Positions 26,269-34,527 of a DNA stretch of 64,000 bases are shown here, piece by piece. Each line of letters starts with the position of its first letter. Within the stretch, counting starts at the first letter, position 1. The translations under genes were made by a program, and so were the position numbers. Source of the stretch: CAVSQX01 sp963730225 (GTDB taxonomy: Bacteria; Planctomycetota; Phycisphaerae; Tepidisphaerales; Tepidisphaeraceae); contig CAVSQX010000001.1 of assembly GCA_963730225.1 (NCBI GenBank), forward strand, positions 868,001 through 932,000. Direction: 5' to 3'. The notes below the pieces were generated by a model. That model ran no database searches. It was given only the letters and a program-made list of their open reading frames with translations, and was not told the origin of the DNA.

Positions 26269-26392
26269 GAAGTACGAAATTCGAAATTCGAATCAAATCC
26301 GAATGACGAATAACCAATGGCGTCGCCGACGGTATTTGGGCATTGGTCATTTGAGCATTCGCCATTGATTCGAATTTCGAATTTCGTACTTC
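26269..26392. repeat. Long inverted repeat between motA and motB
   Basis: The left arm 26269-26296 and right arm 26365-26392 are perfect 28-base reverse complements built from GAAGTACGAAATTCGAAATT-type sequence. The inner region has a second, imperfect complementarity (AATGACGAATAACCAATGG against GCATTGGTCATTTGAGCATT). In RNA this would form one long hairpin between the two cistrons. The base composition is far more AT-rich than the genes around it. It looks like a small non-autonomous repeat of the kind dispersed in planctomycete genomes. Confidence 0.85.
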
Positions 26393-26410
26393 GAATTTCC
26401 GGTCCCTACT

Positions 26411-27225
26411 ATGGCCAAAGCCAAAGCCTGTCGCTGCAAGAAGGAAGAATGCGAAGAATGCCCCGAGTGGATCTTCACCTTCGCCGATCTGGTCATGTTG
26501 ATGATGGGCTTCTTCGTGATTCTTTGGGTTCTCAAGCCCAACCCCAATCCCAAGAGCGGGCAGGGGAACAACGATTACGAGATAAAGGTCTACGCCGCCA
26601 TCCGCGATGCCTTCGGATACGTTCCCAATCCGGCCAGCAAAGACCCAGTCGACATGCGGATGGTCATGCAGAAGTTGGAATCGATGAAGATTCCCATGGG
26701 ACGCGGCGACGGCGGGAAGACGACGATTCGCCGTGACGGCGCGATTGGCACGGATCCCGAAGTCACGACCATCCGCGTCGGCAAACAGGCGGTGGTCGGC
26801 GGGCGATTGTTGTTCGATCCCGGCAAAGCCGAGCTTTCCGCCGCCACGTTGCCGATGCTCGATCAGATCGCCAACCAGATTCGCGGCCATCGGAACATCG
26901 CCATGGTCAAAGGCAACACGTCGCTGGACGACCTGCCCGACAGCGCCAGCGCCGAGGAGAAAATGGATCTATCGCTTCGCCGCGCCAGGCGGTGGCGGAT
27001 TACTTCATTTCGCACGGAGTTGAACCGGACATTTTGCGCGTGCAGGGTTGCTCCACCTTTGAGCCAGTGGTGGAGCACGAGTACACCGCCAACTCGCAGG
27101 AGATGAATCGTCGCGTGGAAGTGGAAGTGACGCCGACTTTGGTGGACGATCTCCAGAAGCCCTCGAACGATGTCAAATCGGATGGCGACGCGGTGGCGCT
27201 TCCCGCCAGCCAGCCGGCGAATTAG
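26411..27225 (+). CDS. motB: Flagellar motor stator protein MotB, frameshifted
   Basis: About 271 residues once joined. The N-terminal part has a Cys-rich start (CRCKKEECEECPEW), the plug and membrane helix IFTFADLVMLMMGFFVILW with the ion-conducting Asp (TFADLVML), and the start of the OmpA-like domain (GGRLLFDPGKAELS). After about 26980 the frame moves by one missing base, and the OmpA domain continues as ADYFISHGVEPDILRVQGCS and NRRVEVEVTP. That segment binds peptidoglycan and anchors the stator. It is paired with motA. The Cys cluster before the membrane helix is unusual for MotB. Both halves are well conserved, so a sequencing error is likely. Confidence 0.85.
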
Positions 27226-27268
27226 CAGGGATTTGGGGCCGTTTCTTTGGGGGCCGCGCGGGGGCGGA

Positions 27269-27300
27269 TGTTACACTTTGTTACAAAATGTTACGTTTTG
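27269..27300. promoter_or_regulatory. Three 10-bp phased direct repeats
   Basis: Within the gap 27226-27691, three consecutive decamers read TTACACTTTG, TTACAAAATG and TTACGTTTTG (27271-27300). All begin TTAC and end TG, spaced exactly one helical turn apart. They sit 93 bases upstream of the -35 box of the promoter for the glycine-rich gene, a plausible activator or response-regulator site. Confidence 0.45.
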
Positions 27301-27392
27301 CGCGAAATTTGTTAGTGAATGATAACTCATAAGCGATTCAGTTGGTCCAAATGCCTGTCCCCTGAGGAGTGCGGCGAAGGGCAGAAAGAGCG

Positions 27393-27420
27393 TTGCCCAG
27401 ACCGGTGATGGCGATATAAT
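27393..27420 (+). promoter_or_regulatory. Sigma-70-type promoter for the glycine-rich gene
   Basis: TTGCCC at 27393-27398, a 16-base spacer and a perfect TATAAT at 27415-27420. A transcript from here would have a leader of about 265 bases before the ATG at 27692. I see no known riboswitch in the leader and no ORF with coding character. Confidence 0.6.
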
Positions 27421-27691
27421 TCGCGTTTGCTTGGCGGATTCGCCGTTAGCGGTTGATTGGTAGCAGGGGCCGGGCTGCCGCTGGAGAAGGATCGCTGATT
27501 AGGCAACGCGTAGGTACTGTGGTCCAGGCGGCCACGTCATCGAGCACCGCCAAGCATTCGCTGGCCGCTTCGGGACCGATTCGGTCGCGGGCTCTGATTA
27601 CCAAAGGCCAGCGGCCGAATGGCGGCCAATCGCTGGCTTCCGCCGACCGCGATGAAAATGCTTTGTCCACTTAACTCACGGGAGGATGCAA

Positions 27692-30311
27692 ATGCGCCTG
27701 CAGAAAAAACGATCGGAAATGCGTTCGATGCGTCTGCCCTTTGGCGGCAAACAGTGGCTTCTGGCCGCTGCCGCCGCGGCGCTGCCCCTGGCGGCGCGGG
27801 CGGATACCTTTACCGTCACCGCCGACACCGACGACGGACAGGGTGATGTCAGCGGCTCCCTGAGCTGGGCCATCGATCAAGCCAACACCGACCCCGGCAG
27901 CACGATCGCGATTATTCTCTCCGGCGCACTCACGCTCAACGGAAGTGAGCCGCAGATCACCGCCCCGGTCACCATCGAAGGCATGCTCGTCGGGGGGGGC
28001 CAGGGCGGCGGCGGCATCAACTCAAATCTGACCATCAACGGCCAAAACGACTACCGCGTCTTCTTCGTCAACGTCCCCGGCAGCAGCGCCACCCCCAACG
28101 TCACGCTCGAGAACCTCAACATTACCAACGGCGCGGCCCAGGGAGGCAACGGCGGTGCCGGCGGCGGGGGCGGCGGACTGGGAGCGGGCGGGGGATTGTT
28201 CGTGGGCTCGGGAAACGTCTCGCTCAGCCATGTCGCCTTCAGCGGCAGTAGTGCCCAAGGCGGCAGCGGCGGCGCTTCCGAGCCCATTGGCCCTGGTTTA
28301 ACAGTCAGCGGCGGCGGCGGCGGAGGCCTGGGCGGCAATGGAGGAGACGGCGCTTCGGACCAGGGCGGAAACCTGACCTCCGCCGGCGGCGGGGGCGGCG
28401 GGGGATATTCAGATGATGGAAACGATGGTGATGCCGGGTTCTCCGGGGCGAGCGGAAAAGGCGGCGACGGCGGCGGATACATGGGCACGGGCGGCGGCAC
28501 CGGAGGTAGCTCCTCGGGCGTGGCCGGCGGCGCCGGCAGTGCCAACGGCGGCGGGGGCGGCGGCGGACCCGGCGGCGGCGGGGGCGGTGGTGGAAGCTAC
28601 GGCGGCGGCGGAGGAATCGGCGCCTCGGGGCAAAACGGCTCGGGCGGCAACGGCGGCTTCGGCGGCGGAGGCGGCGGCGGAGCGGGCATGGGTGCATTTG
28701 GAGGCGGAGGCGGGGGCGGCACCACACATGCAACCGGCGCAGCCGGCGGGATGTTCGGCGGCAGCGGCGGAGTCGGCCCTACTTTCGGCGGCGGGGGGTT
28801 GGGCGGGGGCGGCGGTGGTGCGGGCGCTGGGTGGAGCGGTCTTCGTTCAGCAGGGCGCCAGCGTCTCCTTCACCAACTCCTCGCTGGATAACGGCACGCT
28901 CAGCGGCGGTGCCGGCGGCAGCGACGACGCCGGCAGCGGCGCCACCGCCGGCAGCTCGCTCTTTCTCATGGGTGGAAACACCACGTTCAACGTGAGCGGC
29001 GGCCAGACCTCCAACGTCGACGGATCCATCGACGAAAGCTCCCCCAGCAGCATCACCGTTGCGGGCAGCAGCGGCGGGGGAACGCTCGTCCTCGGGAGTG
29101 ACAACAGCTATTCCGGCGGAACCACCATCACCAACGCAACGCTGGAGATCGACGATGACGGCGAGCTTGGCGATCCCAGCGGCGAGGTGACGATCCAGGG
29201 CAACGGCGTGCTCCTGATGCAAGGCGATATCACAACCGGCCGCACCTTCAATCTCTCCGGCGCCGGCGAATTATCCGACGCCGGCAGTTCGATCACTTAC
29301 GCCGGCGCCACCGTCAACGGCGGATTTCTCGCCGGCGGCGCGCACATCTTCGAGGATGGCACGAGCCTCAACGGCACGACGCTGCTGGCCGGCGTCAACG
29401 CCTCGCAAAGCGGCGGCACGGTGGCCATGAACATCACTACGCTCCGCGGCACGTTCACCCAAACCGGCGGCACGCTCAATGACGCCGACGGGCTCACCAC
29501 CAGTTCCGGCTCGATGAGCATCACCGGCACGCTCAACACCAGCGGCGTCGAAAGCGACGGCCTGCTCAGCGTCAATCTGGGCGGTGTCGTCAATAATTCC
29601 GATACCGATCTGACGCTGGGCGGCGGCAGCCGCACGCTCATCGGCTCGGTGGCCAATCCGGGCGGGACCGTCAATCTCACCGGCGGCACCGCGATCGATC
29701 TGAACGGTGGATTGCTGGTCAACAACGGCACCATCAAGGGAACCACCAACGTGAACTTCGGCGGCCTGGCGGAAGGGGCCGGCACGTACGGCGCGGTCAA
29801 TGTGAACACCGGCGGGACATTTCATCCCGGAAACAGTCCCGGGGCCGTCACCACCGGCAACAGCACCTGGGGCAGCGGCGGAAAACTTGAAGTGGACATC
29901 GACAACGCCACCGGCGTCGCGGGCACGAACTACAGTCAATGGAACATCGACGGAATACTGACCATCGCCAGCGGCTCGACGAGCAACTCGGTGTTCACCA
30001 TCGATGTGGATTCGCTGACGGGGGCCGATTCGCCGGGGCTGACTCCGAATTTCAATCCCGATCAGAATTACTCCTTCGAAATCCTCACCACCACCGACGG
30101 GATCAGCGGGTTTAACCCGGCGGACATTGCCATCGACACGGCGGGGTTCAGCAACCCCATCGACGGAGTATTCAGTGCAGGCGAGGTGGGCGACAACCTG
30201 TTTTTAGATTACACCACATCGGTGCCAGAGCCGGCGCTGCTGGGAGTGGCGTTGCCGTTGGCGGCGTCGCTGGCGCGGCGGCGGCGGGGCAATTTGGCAC
30301 GTCGTCGGTAA
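27692..30311 (+). CDS. Large secreted glycine-rich beta-helix protein with PEP-CTERM tail, frameshifted
   Basis: About 873 residues once joined. A signal peptide (LLAAAAAALPLAARA) is followed by a beta-helix-like start (GSLSWAIDQANTDPGSTIAI), then about 220 residues that are mostly Gly with Ala/Ser. The frame changes by one extra base near 28815-28835 and continues with autotransporter-type strand repeats (GGTLVLGSDNSYSGGTTITN, FNLSGAG, GGTVNLTGGTAIDLNGG). The C-terminus VPEPALLGVALPLAASLARR with an Arg cluster is a PEP-CTERM sorting signal, which targets proteins to exosortase-type processing at the cell surface. The ATG at 27692 is chosen because GGGAGG lies six bases before it. It is probably an exopolymer-associated surface protein. 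Confidence 0.85.
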
Positions 30312-30328
30312 CGTTTGGCCCCCGCGCT

Positions 30329-30354
30329 GGCCCTCCCTCGGATTGCCCGGGGAG
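30329..30354 (+). terminator. GC-rich hairpin after the glycine-rich gene
   Basis: CCCTCCC (30329-30335) pairs perfectly with GGGAGGG (30348-30354) 18 bases after the stop codon. It is followed by AAAATTAG rather than a T run, so its activity as an intrinsic terminator on the plus strand is doubtful. Confidence 0.35.
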
Positions 30355-30400
30355 GGAAAATTAGAATTTCTTCATCCACGCCTTCCCGGCGGAAGTGGGG

Positions 30401-30428
30401 TTGAGGCGGGGGCGCGGGGGCTTATAAT
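30401..30428 (+). promoter_or_regulatory. Sigma-70-type promoter for lysC
   Basis: TTGAGG at 30401-30406, a 16-base spacer and a perfect TATAAT at 30423-30428. It gives a leader of about 24 bases containing the GGAAGAG ribosome-binding site before the ATG at 30459. Confidence 0.65.
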
Positions 30429-30458
30429 CCGGACCTCTCGCATACCGGCGGAAGAGAT

Positions 30459-31700
30459 ATGGGATTGATCGTACAGAAGTTCGGCGGCAGCAGTGTCGCC
30501 GATGCGGAACGGATTCACCGGGCCTGCCGGCGAGCGATCGCGGCCAAGGCGCAAGGAAATCAGGTTGTAGTGGTCGTCAGCGCCATGGGCGACACTACCG
30601 ATGATCTGATTGAACTAGCCAATCAGGTTTGCCGGCACGATGGGCAGCAGATCGTCCCTCCCAAGCGCGAGATGGATCAGCTCCTGGCCACCGGCGAGCA
30701 GGTGACGATTGCGCTGATGGCCATGGCCCTGTGTGCCCAGGGACACGAGGCGATCAGCTTCACCGGCGGGCAGATCGGGCTGGTAACCGACAACGCGTTC
30801 AGCAAGGCGCGAATCCAGTCCATCAACAAGCAGCGGATTTTCGAGCAGCTCGACGCCGGGAAAATTGTCATCATCGCCGGATTTCAGGGAATTACTGCCG
30901 ACGGTGATTTGACGACGCTGGGCCGCGGCGGAAGTAATGCGACGCTGGTGGCCGTGGGAGCGGTGCTGGAGGCGGATGTGTGCGAGAATTACACCGATGT
31001 CGACGGCATTTTCACGGCCGATCCGCGCATCGTGAAGAACGCGCGGAAAATCGACCGAATCAGCTACGATGAGATGCTCGAACTTTCCGGACTTGGTGCA
31101 TCGGTGCTGCAAACCCGGGCGGTGGAGTTCGCGAAAAAATACAGCGTTCGCATTCACGTTCGCAACAGTCAGAATGATCGGGAAGGAACCTGGATCGTGG
31201 CGGAGAATCCCAACATGGAAAACATCGTCGTGTCTGGCGCTGCCCTGAAGACCGATCTGATTCGCGTGGCGATCAAAGCCGTGCCGGACCGTCCCGGGGT
31301 GGCGGCGAAAATCTTCGGGGACATCGCGGAAAACAAAATCGTCGTCGATGACATCATTCAAAACGTCCTGGACGACAACACCGCCAACATCAGCTTCACC
31401 GTCGAGCACGGCGATCTGGCGGACATCCGGCCGGTCGTCGATCGGCTCTGCAAGGAACTGGGGGCGAAAACATCGCCGATTTATCAGGGCGATCTGTCCA
31501 AGGTCAGCGTCGTCGGCGTCGGGATGCGCGTTCACACCGGCGTCGCCCAGCGGATGTTCAAGGCGCTGGCGGGAGCGAAAATCAACATTCAGAACATCAC
31601 CACCAGCGAAATTCGCATCAGCTGTATTATCAACAAGGAAGACGGCCCAAAGGCCCTTCAGATCGTGCACGATGCATTTGAGTTGGCCGCGACGAAATGA
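30459..31700 (+). CDS. lysC: Aspartate kinase
   Basis: A 413-residue enzyme that phosphorylates aspartate, the first step to lysine, threonine and methionine. Signatures include VQKFGGSSVADAERI at the start, ATGEQVTIALMAM, and CENYTDVDGIFTADPRIV. The usual GRGGSDTT motif reads GRGGSNAT here, a conservative change at the active-site loop. Two ACT domains occupy the C-terminal 150 residues (AIKAVPDRPGVAAKIFGDI and VVGVGMRVHTGVAQRMFKAL), so feedback inhibition by lysine and/or threonine is expected. It has its own promoter and is followed after 10 bases by the nuclease-fold protein gene. Confidence 0.95.
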   Translation: MGLIVQKFGGSSVADAERIHRACRRAIAAKAQGNQVVVVVSAMGDTTDDLIELANQVCRHDGQQIVPPKREMDQLLATGEQVTIALMAMALCAQGHEAISFTGGQIGLVTDNAFSKARIQSINKQRIFEQLDAGKIVIIAGFQGITADGDLTTLGRGGSNATLVAVGAVLEADVCENYTDVDGIFTADPRIVKNARKIDRISYDEMLELSGLGASVLQTRAVEFAKKYSVRIHVRNSQNDREGTWIVAENPNMENIVVSGAALKTDLIRVAIKAVPDRPGVAAKIFGDIAENKIVVDDIIQNVLDDNTANISFTVEHGDLADIRPVVDRLCKELGAKTSPIYQGDLSKVSVVGVGMRVHTGVAQRMFKALAGAKINIQNITTSEIRISCIINKEDGPKALQIVHDAFELAATK

Positions 31701-31710
31701 GGGTTGAGGG

Positions 31711-32217
31711 ATGGCCGATCATGAAAATGAAGCAGCCATTCGATTTCGGCGACGACGGCGAATCCACCGGATTTTAACGGCGGCCATCTTCGTCGCAGCG
31801 GCCTGGGGCGTCGGCATGCAGTACGCCGGTGCGTTTGGATTCGCGGGCGATGAATGGATGGCATTCAATCATCGCACCTTCGTGGTCACCGCGTTGGCGG
31901 AGGACGATTCAATTCAGATTGGTCCGCAGGCTTTCGTGCGTCTGTTGGGAATCTCCATCCCGCCGGCTGACGCGGCTCGTGCCAAAGTGTATCTTTCCCT
32001 GCGATTGATCGGTCATCGCGTGACTGTGTTGATGGAAAACTCGCGCGGCCGTGAGCGCGATGGGCAGCTTCCGGCCTATCTTTTCGATTCCGATGGAGAC
32101 AATCTGAACGTCGATTTGGTCGCCGCCGGGCTGGGCCGGCCGGATCCGAGGGATCAGGCAGTGTTGAGCGCACAGATTTCCGCGGCAAGCAAACGCGGCC
32201 GTGCGGGCCGCCGCTAA
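31711..32217 (+). CDS. Membrane-anchored SNase-like (thermonuclease fold) protein
   Basis: 168 residues. An Arg-rich cytoplasmic start is followed by one membrane segment (ILTAAIFVAAAWGVGM), then an OB-fold like staphylococcal nuclease: VRLLGISIPPADAARAK, LIGHRVTVLMEN, RERDGQLPAYLF and LNVDLVAAGLGRPD. The order of strands and the conserved Gly-Ile, Asp-Gly and Leu-Val-x-x-Gly positions match the SNase family. The usual catalytic Arg-Asp-Glu set is only partly evident, so nuclease activity is uncertain. It starts 10 bases after lysC and is probably transcribed with it. Its stop lies 12 bases from the convergent xerC end. Confidence 0.7.
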   Translation: MADHENEAAIRFRRRRRIHRILTAAIFVAAAWGVGMQYAGAFGFAGDEWMAFNHRTFVVTALAEDDSIQIGPQAFVRLLGISIPPADAARAKVYLSLRLIGHRVTVLMENSRGRERDGQLPAYLFDSDGDNLNVDLVAAGLGRPDPRDQAVLSAQISAASKRGRAGRR

Positions 32218-32228
32218 AGGGAAGACCT

Positions 32229-33317
32229 TTATCCGGCTTTGGCTGGATAAAACGGCTTGGGCATTTGCGCAGGGACGTTGGCCGGATGCTGAATTGTCGG
32301 CGCATCGGCCCTCGGATGGGCCTGATCGTAAACCTGCTTCATCCGGCTGGTGGTCAGATGCGTGTACACCTGAGTCGTGCTCAGGCTCTGATGGCCCAGG
32401 AGTTCCTGCACGCTGCGGAGATCGGCGCCGTTGTTCAGCAGATGCGTGGCAAAGCTGTGCCGAAGCGTGTGCGGGCTGATGCCCGGGTCAAGCCCGGCGG
32501 AAACCAGATATTTGTCCAGTTTCCTGCGCACGCTCCGCGTGCTCAAGGATTGGCCGTGCTTGTTGAGAAAGACTCGTCCGCCGGTGTGATTTTGCGATTT
32601 AACATCCATCGCTCGCAATTCAAAATACCGCTGCAGCGCCTTGATGGCCTGGCTGCCGATGGGCGTGAGGCGATCCTTGCGGCCCTTGCCGCGCACGCGC
32701 AGCACGCCTTCCTGGAGATCCAGATCGGCCATTTCCAGTTCGACCAGTTCGCTGACGCGGATGCCGCTGGAATAGAGAACTTCGAGCATCGCCTTGTCGC
32801 GGGCACTGAGCAGATCGGCGTCGCCCGGAGCCTCCAGCAGCTTTTGAACCTGTTCCAGATCGAGGCATTTGGGCAGGCGCTTTTCCTGCTTGGGCGTGCG
32901 GATCGTCGAGAGTGGATTGCTGGTGAGTTGTCCGCGGCGGATCAGGAATTTGTAGAAGCTGCGCAGCGTCGCCAGTTTGCGGGCGGTGGTGCTTTTGGTG
33001 TAGTTCTGGGCGTACAGATACGCCAGGAACTCGCGCACGGTCAGCGGTTCGCATTTCATCAGCTTCTGATCGATCGACATCGACGCCGCCCCCGACGCGG
33101 GCGGGCTGGCGTGGGATTGACCGATCTCCCCGGCCAGAAACTGCGAGAACTGAATCAGATCAGCCCCGTAGCTTTTCACCGTGTAATCGCTGAAGTGTTT
33201 CTCCAGCTTGAGGTAATCAAGGAATTGTCGCACCAGCGGCGGAAAACATTTTTCGTTTAATCCGCCGAAGGCTTGAGCCGTTTGAGCCGGGTTGGGGTGT
33301 AGGGTTGCGCTGCTCAT
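32229..33317 (-). CDS. xerC: Tyrosine recombinase XerC/XerD
   Basis: About 362 residues from the ATG at 33317. The N-terminal SAM-like domain (QFLDYLKLEKHFSDYTVKSY) is followed by the catalytic domain with the full pentad: Arg in SSGIRVSELVELE, Lys in VRGKGRKDRLTP, HxxR in HTLRHSFATHLL, His in LLGHQSLSTT, and the nucleophile Tyr in TQVYTHLT. It resolves chromosome dimers at dif. An insertion of about 25 residues (SPPASGAASMSIDQKL) in the N-terminal domain is not usual. The longer frame to 33455 adds a segment without XerC similarity and is rejected. It could be XerD rather than XerC. No phage or integron genes are nearby. Confidence 0.9.
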   Translation of the reverse strand: MSSATLHPNPAQTAQAFGGLNEKCFPPLVRQFLDYLKLEKHFSDYTVKSYGADLIQFSQFLAGEIGQSHASPPASGAASMSIDQKLMKCEPLTVREFLAYLYAQNYTKSTTARKLATLRSFYKFLIRRGQLTSNPLSTIRTPKQEKRLPKCLDLEQVQKLLEAPGDADLLSARDKAMLEVLYSSGIRVSELVELEMADLDLQEGVLRVRGKGRKDRLTPIGSQAIKALQRYFELRAMDVKSQNHTGGRVFLNKHGQSLSTRSVRRKLDKYLVSAGLDPGISPHTLRHSFATHLLNNGADLRSVQELLGHQSLSTTQVYTHLTTSRMKQVYDQAHPRADAPTIQHPANVPAQMPKPFYPAKAG

Positions 33318-33522
33318 AGGAACCGGTCGCGGGCGGCCCCAACGTCTTGCGGCGCAGGGGCGAAGGATCCGGAAAAATTGCCACTCGGCTGGCGAATTCC
33401 GCGTGGCCCATTCGTGGACGATCCTCGTCGCACGATCGACTCTCGGCTTTGACAAATCGACGGGTTAGCGGCATCCAACATTCAGCCCTCACTGCACCCG
33501 ATTGTTCGGATGCCAATAACCC

Positions 33523-33741
33523 TTATGCAGCTTTCTTCGGCAAAAACGCCTTCAATTCTTTCGCCAAATGCTGCCCAAGCTGATGAGACAGCACCGCGGC
33601 GTCGAACCAGTCGAATGCCATGTCGCGCCGATTGACCATGTCGATCAGGGCGTCGAGCACCTTGGATTCCTGACCAACCTCGTATCGAAAACAGAAATGA
33701 TCTTTGCCTTTGACGAGGCTCAAGGTTTTCATGGCGGCCAT
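33523..33741 (-). CDS. Small conserved-looking protein of unknown function
   Basis: 72 residues with a clear coding pattern: KTLSLVKGKDHFCFRYEVGQ, then VLDALIDMVNRRDMAFDWFD and LSHQLGQHLAKELKAFLP. It is predicted alpha/beta and cytosolic, with no signal peptide. I do not recognise the family. It follows the 245-residue lipoprotein gene by 23 bases on the same strand, and that lipoprotein gene follows the TolB-like gene by 25 bases, so the three may be one operon. Confidence 0.65.
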   Translation of the reverse strand: MAAMKTLSLVKGKDHFCFRYEVGQESKVLDALIDMVNRRDMAFDWFDAAVLSHQLGQHLAKELKAFLPKKAA

Positions 33742-33764
33742 GACGGCTCCCAGTAAAAGTACCC

Positions 33765-34502
33765 CTATGGGGCCAGCGCTACGCGGCTGTCGTCTCGCGC
33801 TTCGACCTGATGAATCAGGTCCACAATCAGCGCGTGGTAGGCAAAACCGCAGTAGCTATCCATGTTCACGAAAAATTCCTTCGCACCCAGCGCACTCTGC
33901 GGATCGTTGCGGCCCTGGGCGTAGGCCAGCACCGCTTCATGCACCGATCCGTTGGCGGCGTCGAACATCCCGACCGCCTGAATAAACTGCGGATGCGCCG
34001 CCAGCGGTTCCTGCGATTCCGGCGGTGGGCTGGCTCGACGAACCAACTCGCGCAGATCCAGATTTTTCGGCCGCTCGACCGTCCCGCGCCCCAAAAGCTG
34101 AAGGGCAACGCCGAACTTGGGCGGATCGTAAGGGTCGTAGGCCGTCACCGTCGGAATCACCAGGGCATCGCAGCCCAATTGCTCGCACACCAGTGACGCC
34201 TGCTGCTCAGTCTGCACTTTTTCGATCCGCAGTGCCGCATACACCTGAACTACGCGATCCACCGGGATCACCGTGATGTTGCTGACGGCCTGAAGCTGCT
34301 CGTACAGCAGATCCGCCTGTAACAGCGGATCGACCTGCGGCTGTCCACTCAGATTCAGCGCCGGCGCAACCGCCCAGAGTGGTCGGACAGGCCCTTTCAG
34401 CGTCAACGGCTGTTCGTGGCCGTACGGCGGGGGCGGCTTGTTATCGCAGCCACACAGCAGCATGAGCAGCAGACCGATTTGGATGCTCCGCATCCGATTC
34501 AT
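33765..34502 (-). CDS. Lipoprotein of unknown function, GNA1162/CsgG-like outline
   Basis: 245 residues with a lipoprotein signal (IQIGLLLMLLCGC, the Cys being the lipid site). The mature part has strands and helices such as LWAVAPALNLSGQPQVDPLL and NITVIPVDRVVQVYAALR, then VCEQLGCDALVIPTVTAYD. This is the layout of outer-membrane-associated lipoproteins that bind a small partner (GNA1162/PelC/CsgG-like). The match is by pattern only. It is followed by the 72-residue ORF and preceded by the TolB-like gene on the same strand. Confidence 0.65.
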   Translation of the reverse strand: MNRMRSIQIGLLLMLLCGCDNKPPPPYGHEQPLTLKGPVRPLWAVAPALNLSGQPQVDPLLQADLLYEQLQAVSNITVIPVDRVVQVYAALRIEKVQTEQQASLVCEQLGCDALVIPTVTAYDPYDPPKFGVALQLLGRGTVERPKNLDLRELVRRASPPPESQEPLAAHPQFIQAVGMFDAANGSVHEAVLAYAQGRNDPQSALGAKEFFVNMDSYCGFAYHALIVDLIHQVEARDDSRVALAP

Positions 34503-34527
34503 GGCATCATCCCTGACCGTTGTTCAT

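Noticed and set aside
27269..27300. Phased decamers considered as a CRISPR or replication iteron array
   Set aside because: Only three 10-base units without spacers; no replication gene or repeat of 20 or more bases is near. A regulatory site is more likely.
28305..28733. Arg/Pro-rich open frames antisense to the glycine-rich gene
   Set aside because: They are the complement of GGC/GGN codon runs and have no independent coding evidence.
28130..28830. Repeat block considered as a CRISPR array or tandem satellite
   Set aside because: The periodicity is three bases (GGC/GGN codons) in an open frame, with no constant repeat-spacer pattern.
30615..31670. Open frame of 351 codons on the minus strand
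   Set aside because: Antisense to lysC, with no domain signature.
32229..33317. XerC-like gene considered as a phage or integron integrase
   Set aside because: No phage genes, attachment repeats or cassette array are seen, and the sequence fits housekeeping Xer recombinases.
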